NCBI RefSeq assembly: GCF_014196125.1
Contig: NZ_JACIDA010000001.1
Span: 1-64,000 of the forward strand
Origin: Brevundimonas mediterranea
Lineage (GTDB): Bacteria; Pseudomonadota; Alphaproteobacteria; Caulobacterales; Caulobacteraceae
Reading direction: 5' to 3'
Length of the DNA stretch: 64,000 nt
Position numbers and translations under genes: made by a program. Positions 16,032-24,356 of this stretch are shown here, in pieces (the first letter of the stretch is position 1; every line of letters begins with the position of its first letter). A model generated the notes under the pieces. That model was given only the letters and a program-made list of their open reading frames with translations. It was not told where the DNA came from and ran no database searches.

Positions 16032-19007
16032 TCAGAACGACTTGGTCAGCCGCACGGCGAACAGACGCGGGTCCAAGGTGAAGACGTTGGTCGTCAGCCC
16101 GGTGTCGTCCGAGTTGGTGAAGGCGTCGACGATGGGCGCATCGTCGAAGACGTTCTTGACATAGGCCTGAAGCTTCAGGCCCCGCGCCTCGTTGGTCAGG
16201 GACACTGAGAGGTTCAGATTGTCCCAGCCCTCCAGCCGGTCATATTCCGTGTTGTAGACGCGGAAGAAGCTCTCGCCCTGGCGATAGTAGTCGCCGCGCA
16301 GGGTCAGGTCCCAATCGCCCAGGAACCAACTGTACTGGGCCCCGATGTTGGCGGTCCAGTTGGGCGAGTTGGGCAGTTCGTTGCCGCTCAGGTCGGCCTC
16401 GAAACCCCGCCCGCCGTTCGGCGCCTCGGTCAGGGGATCATAGGTGAAGCCGTAGAACTGCCAGAAGGGCAGGCTGGAGGCCAGGTCGGGATTGAAGGTC
16501 CCGAACCGCGACGACCCGGCGCACAGGGCGCTGAGAGAGAAGATCGCGAGTTCAGTTCCGAACGGGCTGTTGAGGATCTGCTCGGCCAGGTCTCTGGGCG
16601 CGATACAGTTCGACGGCACCTGGATCCACGGCCGCAGGGTGATCCAGTCGGGATTGCCCTGGGTGCGGTTCATCACGTCGATCGAACCCTCGCCATCTGC
16701 GACGCGGGTTTTCAGATACCCGAAATTGGCGTCGATCTGGAAGTTGGGCGTGGGCTTGTAGACGGTCTCGAGTTCAAGCCCCCAGATCTTGGCGTCGAAG
16801 TTTTCGTTCAGCGAGATGCGATCGACGATCTGGGAGACCTGGTAGTCCTTGTAGTCGTAGTAGAAGGCGGTGGCGTTCAGTCGGAGCATGCCGTCCAGAA
16901 GCGAGTTCTTGGTCCCGATCTCGAACGCGTTGACGTATTCTGGCTCAAAGGTGCCGGCCAGCGGCTGGTACTGGACCACGGTCGGGTTCAGGTCCAGGCG
17001 CGGCGGATTGGTGCCCCCGCCCTTGTAGCCGCGCGACAGCGACGCATAGACCAGGGTGTCGTTGGTAAAGGACAGGTCCGGCGTCCAGTCCAGCACGATC
17101 CGACCGGTGACCGCCTCCCATTTCTGTTCGACGTCGGGCAGGGCGTAATAGCCGCTGCGCACATAGCCGCCCGTGGCCAGGCCCGGATCGCCATTCAGAT
17201 TGGCGCCCAGCAGCAGCTGGCTGGGATAGGGGGTCGTGTCCTTGCGATCCTCGGTATAGCGCAGGCCGGTGGTCAGCCTCAGCTCAGGCGTCAGATCCCA
17301 ATATCCTTCACCGAAGACGGCCCAGGACCGGGTGTGGATGACGTTCTTGCTGCGGAAGTAGTTGTGCCCCTCTCCATTAATCTCGCTGAGCGGATTGGGA
17401 TCGACATAGACGCATTCGAACGGCTGGGTGTCGTCGCAAGGCCGCGTCCCGATCCCGCCGTTGGGGAGAAAGTCGGTATTGTAGAAATATTCGGCGATCA
17501 GCGAGAAAGTGTTGTTGAAGACGTAATAGTCGTCCTGAGATTTGAAATCGAGATAGTTGGCGCCGACGCTGAAGTTGAACCGCCCGTCGTTTTTCGATTG
17601 AAGGCGGAACTCCTGATACCATTGCCGATTGTCCGATTGGCTGATGTCCACGGCCAGGATGCGGTCCGACGGACCCAGTTGAGGGTCGGTGTAGACCCCG
17701 CCCGGCGTCGCCGTGGACGGGGCGGGATTACCCAGGAAGTCTAAGACGTTGTTGCTGTCCACAAAGGCTGGGTTGGAGACATAGCGAGCATAGTCCTGGG
17801 ACGCATAATAGTCGTCCTTGGCATAGGCGGTCTGGGAATAGAGTGTCAGGGTGTCGCTGAGATCGAATTCCAGATTGACCTGCACCACATCGTTTTCGGC
17901 GCGGAACACCGGATCATAGCTGGTGGCGATCTCTCTCAGATCGCGCGACTGGACCACGCCTTCATAGGGGTCGAAACCGAGCGGAATCAGGTTGATCAGT
18001 TCGAAATTGGGGCCGAAGCCGAGGTTCGGCCCCGTGCCGAGCAGGCGAACCGGCCCGAAGGATCCTCCGTTGGGCGCCCCATAGGCCGCGTCGGAGTAGA
18101 GAGAGCCGGGCAGGCAGCCCTGGCTCAGCTGGTCCTGGGTGTAGGCCGTGGTGATGGACGCCGATCCGACCTGGGTCGGACCCGGATCGGTGGTGCACAG
18201 CTGTTTGCCGGTGCGCGAGCGATTGTCGTCTTCCTCGAAATGCTCCCAGATCGCATTGGCGCGGAACCGCGCCGTCGGCTCCCACCGGGCGGACAGACGC
18301 GTGGTGAACAGGTCGCGGTCGTTCACATGGGTGTCGTTGAAGCTGTTGTAGTCGAAGCCGTCCCGCTGGGTGAAGCCGAAGGCGCCGCGCACGGCGAATG
18401 TGTCGCCGAAGGGGGCGTTGAGCATGGCCTGGCCGCGCCGGCTGTCATAGTTGCCCAGTTCGCCCGCGGCGAAGCCTTCGGATCGGAACTTGGGCAGTTC
18501 GGGGAACATGTTGACGACGCCCCCGGTAGCGTTGCGGCCGTAAAGGGTGCCCTGCGGCCCGCGCAGCACCTCGACCCGGGCGACGTCCAGATATTCCTGC
18601 TCGAACAGGCGGTTGCGGATAAGGGGCGTGTTGTTGAAGCTGACGGCCACCGCCGGATCGCTGGAGGCCGAGACGGCCTTGGTCCCGATCCCGCGGATCG
18701 AGAAGTTGTACATGCTGAAGTTGGACTTGGAGAAGGTGACGTTCGGCACGGCGCGCAGCAGTTCCGAACCCCCATCGATCTGACGCGACTGCAGGGCCTC
18801 GGCCGACAGGGCGGTGACGGCGATGGGCACGTCCTGCACGGACTGTTCGCGTTTCTGGGCGGTGACGATGATGTCGTCCACGACGACGGGAGCAGAATCC
18901 GGCTGAGGTGGGGTTGTCTGCGCCAGCGCGGGCGCGCCGGTCATCAGGAAGGCTGTCGCCGATACCGAGAGCGCGAGGCGCGCGCGAATACTGACCGCTG
19001 AAGCCAT
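16032..19007 (-). CDS. TonB-dependent receptor (991 aa)
   Basis: The signal peptide spans about 1-30 (FLMTGAPALAQ). A TonB box (DDIIVTAQKREQ) and plug at about 40-180 follow, with VPIAVTALSAEALQ, FSIRGIGTKA and VEVLRGPQGTLYGRNATGG. The C-terminal barrel ends with LFAVRLTKSF. This VTAQKRE/GPQGTLYGRNATGG type is abundant in sphingomonads and Caulobacterales and is often linked to uptake of sterols, terpenoids, aromatics or glycans rather than siderophores. I chose ATG 19007 because a perfect GGGAGGA lies 7 nt upstream; the longer frame to 19133 runs into the operator. It is divergent from an FAD dehydrogenase gene, with a palindromic operator between them. Confidence 0.92.
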   Translation of the reverse strand: MASAVSIRARLALSVSATAFLMTGAPALAQTTPPQPDSAPVVVDDIIVTAQKREQSVQDVPIAVTALSAEALQSRQIDGGSELLRAVPNVTFSKSNFSMYNFSIRGIGTKAVSASSDPAVAVSFNNTPLIRNRLFEQEYLDVARVEVLRGPQGTLYGRNATGGVVNMFPELPKFRSEGFAAGELGNYDSRRGQAMLNAPFGDTFAVRGAFGFTQRDGFDYNSFNDTHVNDRDLFTTRLSARWEPTARFRANAIWEHFEEDDNRSRTGKQLCTTDPGPTQVGSASITTAYTQDQLSQGCLPGSLYSDAAYGAPNGGSFGPVRLLGTGPNLGFGPNFELINLIPLGFDPYEGVVQSRDLREIATSYDPVFRAENDVVQVNLEFDLSDTLTLYSQTAYAKDDYYASQDYARYVSNPAFVDSNNVLDFLGNPAPSTATPGGVYTDPQLGPSDRILAVDISQSDNRQWYQEFRLQSKNDGRFNFSVGANYLDFKSQDDYYVFNNTFSLIAEYFYNTDFLPNGGIGTRPCDDTQPFECVYVDPNPLSEINGEGHNYFRSKNVIHTRSWAVFGEGYWDLTPELRLTTGLRYTEDRKDTTPYPSQLLLGANLNGDPGLATGGYVRSGYYALPDVEQKWEAVTGRIVLDWTPDLSFTNDTLVYASLSRGYKGGGTNPPRLDLNPTVVQYQPLAGTFEPEYVNAFEIGTKNSLLDGMLRLNATAFYYDYKDYQVSQIVDRISLNENFDAKIWGLELETVYKPTPNFQIDANFGYLKTRVADGEGSIDVMNRTQGNPDWITLRPWIQVPSNCIAPRDLAEQILNSPFGTELAIFSLSALCAGSSRFGTFNPDLASSLPFWQFYGFTYDPLTEAPNGGRGFEADLSGNELPNSPNWTANIGAQYSWFLGDWDLTLRGDYYRQGESFFRVYNTEYDRLEGWDNLNLSVSLTNEARGLKLQAYVKNVFDDAPIVDAFTNSDDTGLTTNVFTLDPRLFAVRLTKSF

Positions 19008-19132
19008 GAAGTCCTCCCGAAGCGCGCCGGTCTGTCGGCGGCGCGTGATGTGCGTTTCCTCCCGCCTGATGTTTCCGCTCGACGGGGCGGGGCCACCGGC
19101 GGTTGTCGGCAACTTCGCACTACTCACCGTCA

Positions 19133-19150
19133 TGTCAATACATATTGACA
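19133..19150. promoter_or_regulatory. Perfect palindromic operator candidate
   Basis: TGTCAATA (19133-19140), CA, TATTGACA (19143-19150) is a two-fold symmetric 18-mer. It lies in the divergent promoter region, 126 bp from the TonB receptor start and 84 bp from the FAD dehydrogenase start. The same octamer TGTCAATA occurs at 22192-22199 over the tetR start codon, suggesting a common regulator. Confidence 0.65.
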
Positions 19151-19233
19151 GCAGTGTTGGTTGACGGTCATCCGGAATGGGGGAGTTCGGATGTCGATCT
19201 TCATCCGCGCGCGTCGCGAAAAAGGGGAAACAG

Positions 19234-20901
19234 ATGGACTATGATGCCGTGATCGTCGGCGCCGGACTGGCGGGCCTGGTCGCCGCCAACGAGCTGGTTC
19301 AGGCCGGCCGAAGAGTGGCGCTGGTGGATCAGGAGAACGCCGCAAACCTGGGCGGGCAGGCCCACTGGTCATTCGGCGGCCTGTTCCTGGTCGACAGCCC
19401 CGAGCAGCGTCGCCTGGGCGTCCGCGACGGCTTTGATCTCGCGTGGTCGGATTGGCGGGGCAGCGCGGGCTGGGATCGGCTGGACGGCCCGCTTGCCGAG
19501 GATCAGTGGGCGGTGCGGTGGGGAAAGGCCTATGTCGAATTCGCGGCCGGTGAGAAACGCGCCTGGTTACGGCGTCACGGGATACGACTGACGCCTATGG
19601 TCGGCTGGGCCGAGCGGGGGGACGGTCGCGCCGACGGTCACGGCAACTCGGTCCCCCGGTTCCATGTCGCATGGGGCACAGGGACCGGCGTGAGCGGCCC
19701 GTTCGCGGCCCGGGCGCGCGATGCCGAGACACGCGGCAGGCTGGCGTATCACCCGCGTTGTCGCGTCGACGACCTGATCGTTGAAGCGGGGAGGGTCACA
19801 GGCATATCGGGCGTTCGACTGGCGCCGGACGCGGCCGGACGCGGCCTGGCCTCCAATCGGGATGCGGTGGGATCCTTCACCCTGCGGGCTCCGTCGGTGC
19901 TGATCGCTACGGGCGGGATCGGCGGGGATCATGACAAGGTGCGGCGTCTGTGGCCCGAGCGCCTGGGAAGTCCGCCCCGCGAGATGGTCAGGGGCGTGCC
20001 CGCCTATGTCGATGGACGGGGGCTGGACATCGCCGAGGCGGCCGGGGCCCGCGTCGTGAACCGTGACCGGATGTGGCACTATGTCGAGGGTCTGCGGAAT
20101 TGGAACCCGATCTGGCCAGGGCACGGCATCCGCATCCTGCCCGGCCCGTCGTCCCTCTGGCTCGACGCCCTTGGGCGCCGCCTGCCGTTTCCGGCCCTGC
20201 CGGGCTATGATACGCTTTCGACTCTTCGCCACCTGCGAACCACGCCCGACCTCGCGGCGCACGATCACTCCTGGTTTGTTCTGACCCAGGCGATCATCGA
20301 AAAGGAGTTCGCGCTCTCCGGATCGGAGCAGAATGGCGACATCACCTCTGGAGACTGGCTGAGAGTGCTCAGAACCCGGTTGGGCAAGGGCGCGTCGCCG
20401 GAGGTCGAGGCGTTCAAGGCGCACGGCGCCGACTTCGTGGTCGCCGACGCCCTCGACGACCTCGTCGCAGGGATGAATGCTCTGACCCCGACGCCCTTGC
20501 TGGACGTCGAGGGGGTGCGGCGGGTGATCGCGGCCCGGGACGCGCAGATCGACAACCCCTACGCCAAGGACCTTCAGATCCAGGGCGTTCACAACGCCCG
20601 CCGCTACCTGGGCGATCGTCTCGCCCGGGTCGCAAAACCGCATCGTCTTCTCGATCCCGGGTCCGGTCCGTTGATCGCCGTCAAGCTGCATGTCCTGACG
20701 CGCAAAAGCCTGGGCGGAATTCAGACCGATCTGGACAGTCGCGTTCTCAAGCCTGACGGAACAGTGCTCGAAGGCTTGTACGCGGCCGGCGAAGCCGCGG
20801 GGTTCGGGGGCGGCGGCGCCCATGGGTACAACGCCCTGGAAGGCACGTTCCTGGGCGGATGCCTCTTTACGGGACGCGCCGCCGGTCGGGCCATGGCCTG
20901 A
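19234..20901 (+). CDS. FAD-binding dehydrogenase (KstD/PRK12834-like)
   Basis: This 555-aa flavoprotein has an N-terminal Rossmann FAD motif (VIVGAGLAGLVAANEL, residues 7-22) followed by GGQAHWSFGGLF. A central substrate domain contains LIATGGIGGDHDKVRRLWP near 230. The C-terminal FAD motif reads GLYAAGEAAGFGGGGAHGYNALEG. It belongs to the FAD_binding_2 group with fumarate reductases and 3-ketosteroid Delta1-dehydrogenases; within it the length and glycine-rich C-terminus match the PRK12834 type of unknown substrate. ATG 19234 has AAAGGGGAAA upstream; an earlier in-frame start at 19177 overlaps the promoter. It is paired divergently with a TonB receptor, so the two probably act on one imported compound. 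Confidence 0.85.
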   Translation: MDYDAVIVGAGLAGLVAANELVQAGRRVALVDQENAANLGGQAHWSFGGLFLVDSPEQRRLGVRDGFDLAWSDWRGSAGWDRLDGPLAEDQWAVRWGKAYVEFAAGEKRAWLRRHGIRLTPMVGWAERGDGRADGHGNSVPRFHVAWGTGTGVSGPFAARARDAETRGRLAYHPRCRVDDLIVEAGRVTGISGVRLAPDAAGRGLASNRDAVGSFTLRAPSVLIATGGIGGDHDKVRRLWPERLGSPPREMVRGVPAYVDGRGLDIAEAAGARVVNRDRMWHYVEGLRNWNPIWPGHGIRILPGPSSLWLDALGRRLPFPALPGYDTLSTLRHLRTTPDLAAHDHSWFVLTQAIIEKEFALSGSEQNGDITSGDWLRVLRTRLGKGASPEVEAFKAHGADFVVADALDDLVAGMNALTPTPLLDVEGVRRVIAARDAQIDNPYAKDLQIQGVHNARRYLGDRLARVAKPHRLLDPGSGPLIAVKLHVLTRKSLGGIQTDLDSRVLKPDGTVLEGLYAAGEAAGFGGGGAHGYNALEGTFLGGCLFTGRAAGRAMA

Positions 20902-20910
20902 CCGGCGGCC

Positions 20911-21348
20911 CTAGGGCAGCCGCATCCAGGTCTGGGTTCGGCAGAGCAGGGGAGCGATGCAGCCTCGCACCGCAAGGTGATCGGGATCGATGAGAACCAG
21001 GCGCCCGCTGGCGGCGCGCCGCCCGCTGTCCGGGTCGTAAAGCGGCCCCCCGGTCCAGGTCGTCGGGCCGCCGCGAAATCCCTCCAGGACCCTCAGCCCC
21101 CGCAGCGGACGGTCGCGCAGCGCGGGATCGTGATTGCGAACGTCCCTTTGGTCCGGATTGCGCCGGAGCGGCGCTGCATCGACCAGCCGACCGCACAGGG
21201 CAGAGCCGCAGGCGTGGATCTCGACCACGCCACCCTGGGCGGCGGTGCGCCATCGGCCCAAGAGCGGGCTGTCCGCCGCCGCAGCCGGCCCCGCAACCGC
21301 CGTGCACAGAAGTCCCGCGATCAGGACGGCTGAAAGGCGCGACATCAA
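20911..21348 (-). CDS. Secreted DUF2147 protein
   Basis: This 145-aa protein has a signal peptide (1-25, AVAGPAAAAD). The DUF2147 pattern follows: LLGRWRTAAQGGVVEIHACGSALCGRLVDA, read in two parts at about 30-60, then LRGLRVLEGF and GGPLYDPDSGR. Two cysteines sit in the first block and two in GCIAPLLCRT. The function of the family is unsettled; it has a small lipocalin-like beta fold in periplasmic proteins. Its start overlaps the stop of the Coq4-like gene by 4 nt, so the two are co-translated. It converges on the FAD dehydrogenase gene with 9 nt between stops. Confidence 0.83.
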   Translation of the reverse strand: MMSRLSAVLIAGLLCTAVAGPAAAADSPLLGRWRTAAQGGVVEIHACGSALCGRLVDAAPLRRNPDQRDVRNHDPALRDRPLRGLRVLEGFRGGPTTWTGGPLYDPDSGRRAASGRLVLIDPDHLAVRGCIAPLLCRTQTWMRLP

Positions 21349-22130
21349 GCCGCGACCAGGAGGCTGTTGCGAAGTTCGACCGGAATTCGATCGTAGAGGG
21401 TTGGACCGGACAGGCCGAGACGGGCGCGGGCCTGCTCAAGCGGCTCCGCCATCAGCGCCTCGTAGTCCAGCGCCGGCAGCCAGGCCGCCCGGCGGCCCCG
21501 GAGCCAGGCCTGAAGAACGGCGCGCGCACACGGGTGGCCCGTGCGGGCCCGGGCGGCTTCGATCGCAACCCCGGCCGCGATGAGACCAAAGCCCGCGCTT
21601 CGCGTCTGCGGGAGAGAGAAGGCGACCACACAGGCTTCTCCGAGCGCGTCGGTGCGATAGCCGGTGAGAATGTGCCAAAGGTCGTGCACGTCGCGCAGCC
21701 GACGCGCATACCAAGCGTAGGGGTGAGCGGCCTCGATCTCCGAGTCCGCGACCTTTTGACTTTCCCCGGCCAGACCGTAGGCCGAGAGATTCCGCTCGTC
21801 GATGAAGTCCAGATAGGCGCGGCCGACCGTGCCCGGCGGGAGCGACTCCAGCCACGCCCGATCGTGCAGGCGGTCCGCCAATTCCACCATCAGATAGGCC
21901 TGCCGAGCGCCTTCAGGCTGTTCGAGCATCTTCTCATAGCCCCGGCGGACGGAACGCCCGGCCAGAGCGTTCATGATCTCGAAGACCTGAGTCGTATCTT
22001 CCTTGTCGGCGATGAGACGGCGCAAGGCGCGAAGCGCCCGGAGGGGCTCGACGCGTCGGGGACGCAGCCGGCTGGGCGTGCGGGTTTGCGAATCGAATTT
22101 GGCGTCTGCGACCATTAGTTCGGCTGTCAC
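21345..22130 (-). CDS. Coq4-family protein
   Basis: This 261-aa protein carries the Coq4 metal motif HDxxHx11E at RDVHDLWHILTGYRTDALGEACV (His149/153 region). Flanking helical segments include FEIMNALAGRSVRRGYEKML and AAHPYAWYARRLRD. Eukaryotic Coq4 acts in ubiquinone synthesis, where it handles lipophilic precursors; bacterial homologues next to TetR regulators are largely uncharacterised. It is divergent from tetR (60 bp apart), so TetR control is likely. It heads a two-gene operon with the DUF2147 protein. Confidence 0.82.
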   Translation of the reverse strand: MTAELMVADAKFDSQTRTPSRLRPRRVEPLRALRALRRLIADKEDTTQVFEIMNALAGRSVRRGYEKMLEQPEGARQAYLMVELADRLHDRAWLESLPPGTVGRAYLDFIDERNLSAYGLAGESQKVADSEIEAAHPYAWYARRLRDVHDLWHILTGYRTDALGEACVVAFSLPQTRSAGFGLIAAGVAIEAARARTGHPCARAVLQAWLRGRRAAWLPALDYEALMAEPLEQARARLGLSGPTLYDRIPVELRNSLLVAA

Positions 22131-22168
22131 TTGCTCTCTCCCAGGACTGAGCTTAACCAGTTGCTATC

Positions 22169-22180
22169 TACATGGATGTA
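22169..22180. promoter_or_regulatory. Inverted repeat in the coq4-like/tetR divergent promoter
   Basis: TACAT-GG-ATGTA lies 11 nt before the tetR start codon and 39 nt upstream of the Coq4-like start. Imperfect symmetry extends outward. It is placed where a TetR autoregulator normally binds. Confidence 0.45.
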
Positions 22181-22190
22181 ACTAACACTA

Positions 22191-22805
22191 ATGTCAATAG
22201 AGCGCGTTCGCCGTCGCCGTCGCACCCCTGATGAAGCCCGGCTGGAGGCGCTGGTCTGCGCCCGTGCGCGACTGCTGTCCGGGGGGCCGGACTCTGTTAC
22301 CCTGAAGGCCGTCGCCGATGACCTGGGCATGACGCACGCGAATCTGATCCATCACTTCGGGTCGGCCGAGGGGCTCCAGTCGGCCTTGATGGGTTCGATG
22401 GTGGCGGATCTGTCTCGTGACCTCGAGACGGCGATCGCGCGCCTGCGAACCGATGAAGGGGCGCCGCTGGAATTGGTCACCGCCGTATTCGACGCCTTCG
22501 CCGTAGGCGGGGCGGGCAAGTTGGCGGCCTGGATCGTGTTGAAAGGCGATCTCTCTCATCTCGAACCCGTTCGGGACGCCGTCAACGGGCTGGTCCAGGT
22601 GATTCAGGAGAAGCTGGGCGACCCGTCCGACGCCAGCCGGGACCGACTGTCCTCGGCGGTCCTCTTCATCGCGCTGAGCGCGTTCGGCGAGGCCCTGATT
22701 GGAACTCCGCTCAGGAACATGCTCGACCAGGACGAGGACGCCAGTCGGCAGGTAGTGGCGGGGCTGTTGCCCTATTTTGTCGCCCGATCCGAGCGTGCGA
22801 GCTGA
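22191..22805 (+). CDS. TetR-family transcriptional regulator
   Basis: This 204-aa protein has an N-terminal helix-turn-helix at about residues 28-65 (VTLKAVADDLGMTHANLIHHFGS) and an alpha-helical ligand domain. TetR proteins repress neighbouring genes until a small molecule binds. It is divergent from the Coq4-like operon and upstream of a BASS-type transporter; these and the TonB/FAD-dehydrogenase pair are plausible targets. The first codons contain TGTCAATA, the half-site of the palindrome at 19133, so the protein may bind its own start region. Confidence 0.88.
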   Translation: MSIERVRRRRRTPDEARLEALVCARARLLSGGPDSVTLKAVADDLGMTHANLIHHFGSAEGLQSALMGSMVADLSRDLETAIARLRTDEGAPLELVTAVFDAFAVGGAGKLAAWIVLKGDLSHLEPVRDAVNGLVQVIQEKLGDPSDASRDRLSSAVLFIALSAFGEALIGTPLRNMLDQDEDASRQVVAGLLPYFVARSERAS

Positions 22806-22885
22806 CCGATCAAAATCGGTTCGCTTCCGATGACGACCTGATGCGGGGCTTGCCGTTCGCCTGAGGCGCGGCCTAGGACCGGGCC

Positions 22886-23869
22886 ATGAACGCGTTGCGC
22901 CGATGGATCGACCCTTACCTGCTGATGCTGATCGGCACGGTGGTTCTGGCCGCCCTTGTTCCGGCCCGAGGCGCGGGTGCGGACGTGGCCGAGGGGGCGG
23001 CGACTTCGGCGATCGCCCTGTTGTTCTTCCTCTACGGCGCGCGTCTGTCGCCCGGGGCCGTCTGGGCGGGACTGTCGCACTGGCGGTTGCAGGGTATGGT
23101 GCTGTCCTCCACCTTCCTGCTGTTCCCGCTTCTGGGCCTGGTCGTCTTCTGGGCGACGGAGCCGTGGATGGCTCAGGATCTGAGGATCGGCCTTTTCTAT
23201 CTGTGCCTGCTGCCGTCGACGGTCCAATCCTCCATCGCCTTCACCGCCATCGCACGGGGCAATGTGCCGGCCGCCCTCTGCGCCGCCTCGGTGTCCAATC
23301 TGGCCGGAGTGGTCATCACGCCCCTGTTGGTGATGCTGCTGCTGCCCGTGGGCGGCGCGGGCGTGTCGCTGTCGTCCATCGAAGGCATCGCCTTGCAGAT
23401 TCTGGCGCCCTTTGTCGCCGGGCAGGCCGCGCGCCCCCTGATCGGCGGCTGGCTGACGCGGCACGGCCGTCTGACCTCGGTGGTGGATCGGGGGTCGATT
23501 CTGCTGGTCGTTTATGTCGCCTTCAGCGCCGGGGTGGTGTCCGGAGTATGGACGCGTTTGTCGCATCTGGATCTGGGGTTGGTCGTGGTTCTGGATGTCC
23601 TGATCCTGGCGGTCGCTCTGGCGGTGACGACCCTGGTCAGCCGACGGTTGGGCTTTTCGCGCGAGGACGAGATCGCCATCGTCTTCTGCGGCTCGAAGAA
23701 GAGCATGGCTAGCGGCCTGCCCATGGCCGCCATCCTGTTTGCGGGGCAGAGCGTCAGCCTGATCGTCATTCCACTGATGCTGTTTCACCAGATCCAGCTG
23801 TTCGCCTGTGCGGTCCTGGCGCGACGTTACGCCCAGGTCACGCAGGACGGGGATCAGATGACGCGGTGA
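22886..23869 (+). CDS. Bile acid:sodium symporter-like transporter (BASS/YfeH type)
   Basis: This 327-aa protein has about ten hydrophobic segments. Family landmarks are IALLFFLYGARLSP (TM2), LCLLPSTVQSSIAFTAIARGN near 112-132, and FCGSKKSMASGLPMA near 268-282. The last resembles the crossover helix that lines the substrate site in BASS proteins. The YfeH/P7 subgroup differs from true bile-acid carriers and its substrates are mostly unknown; organic anions are likely. It lies 80 bp after tetR on the same strand. Its 3' end overlaps the convergent GNAT-like gene by 16 bp. Confidence 0.85.
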   Translation: MNALRRWIDPYLLMLIGTVVLAALVPARGAGADVAEGAATSAIALLFFLYGARLSPGAVWAGLSHWRLQGMVLSSTFLLFPLLGLVVFWATEPWMAQDLRIGLFYLCLLPSTVQSSIAFTAIARGNVPAALCAASVSNLAGVVITPLLVMLLLPVGGAGVSLSSIEGIALQILAPFVAGQAARPLIGGWLTRHGRLTSVVDRGSILLVVYVAFSAGVVSGVWTRLSHLDLGLVVVLDVLILAVALAVTTLVSRRLGFSREDEIAIVFCGSKKSMASGLPMAAILFAGQSVSLIVIPLMLFHQIQLFACAVLARRYAQVTQDGDQMTR

Positions 23870-24264
23870 AGCACGGCGGCGTCGGAGATCTGGCGCATGA
23901 CGGCGTCATAGCCCGGCGAGTCGATTCTGCTGGAAAGGCCGATGGAGCTGCACCCCTTGCGCGCCAGATCGCAAGCGGCGGCGACGAGCGGTTCGATCAG
24001 CTTTTCCGGCCGTAACAGATCGAAGGCGGCAAGGGTGTCGACCATGAACTGCCGCTCTCCCGAGGATGTCGTCGAGATGGAATAGGCCAGTATGGCCCGG
24101 ACGCAGTCATTCGCCACGGCCGCGATGACCCCGCCGACGGCCGGCGCCGAATCCACGACAGCGCGCCAGGATTCCAGAGTCAGACTGGGGTTCGCCATGT
24201 GGGCCAACACATAGGCTTGGTCGGCTTCGTCGCTGTTCAGGCGGCGATACTGGAGGGCGCTCAT
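23854..24264 (-). CDS. Small GNAT-like protein next to the FNR-type regulator
   Basis: This 136-aa protein opens with YRRLNSDEADQAYVLAHM, typical of an acyltransferase first strand and helix, and has a central strand AILAYSISTTSSGERQFMVDTLAAFD. The acetyl-CoA P-loop (RxxGxG/A) is not evident, so activity is doubtful. It is divergent from the FNR-type regulator and shares the FNR box at 24300-24313, which lies 36 bp upstream of its start. A role in the low-oxygen response is inferred from position only. Confidence 0.6.
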   Translation of the reverse strand: MSALQYRRLNSDEADQAYVLAHMANPSLTLESWRAVVDSAPAVGGVIAAVANDCVRAILAYSISTTSSGERQFMVDTLAAFDLLRPEKLIEPLVAAACDLARKGCSSIGLSSRIDSPGYDAVMRQISDAAVLHRVI

Positions 24265-24299
24265 TTTCGGCCCATTAGGCCATGGACGAAATGGCCGCC

Positions 24300-24313
24300 T
24301 TGATCTCCATCAA
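24300..24313. promoter_or_regulatory. Perfect FNR/FixK box
   Basis: TTGAT-CTCC-ATCAA matches the FNR consensus in all ten defined positions. It lies between the divergent GNAT-like gene and the FNR-type regulator, 44 bp upstream of the regulator start codon. This placement suggests autoregulation. Confidence 0.88.
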
Positions 24314-24356
24314 TCCGTTTGCGTGTGTCGGTCGTCAGGCCTAACCTCAACAAACC

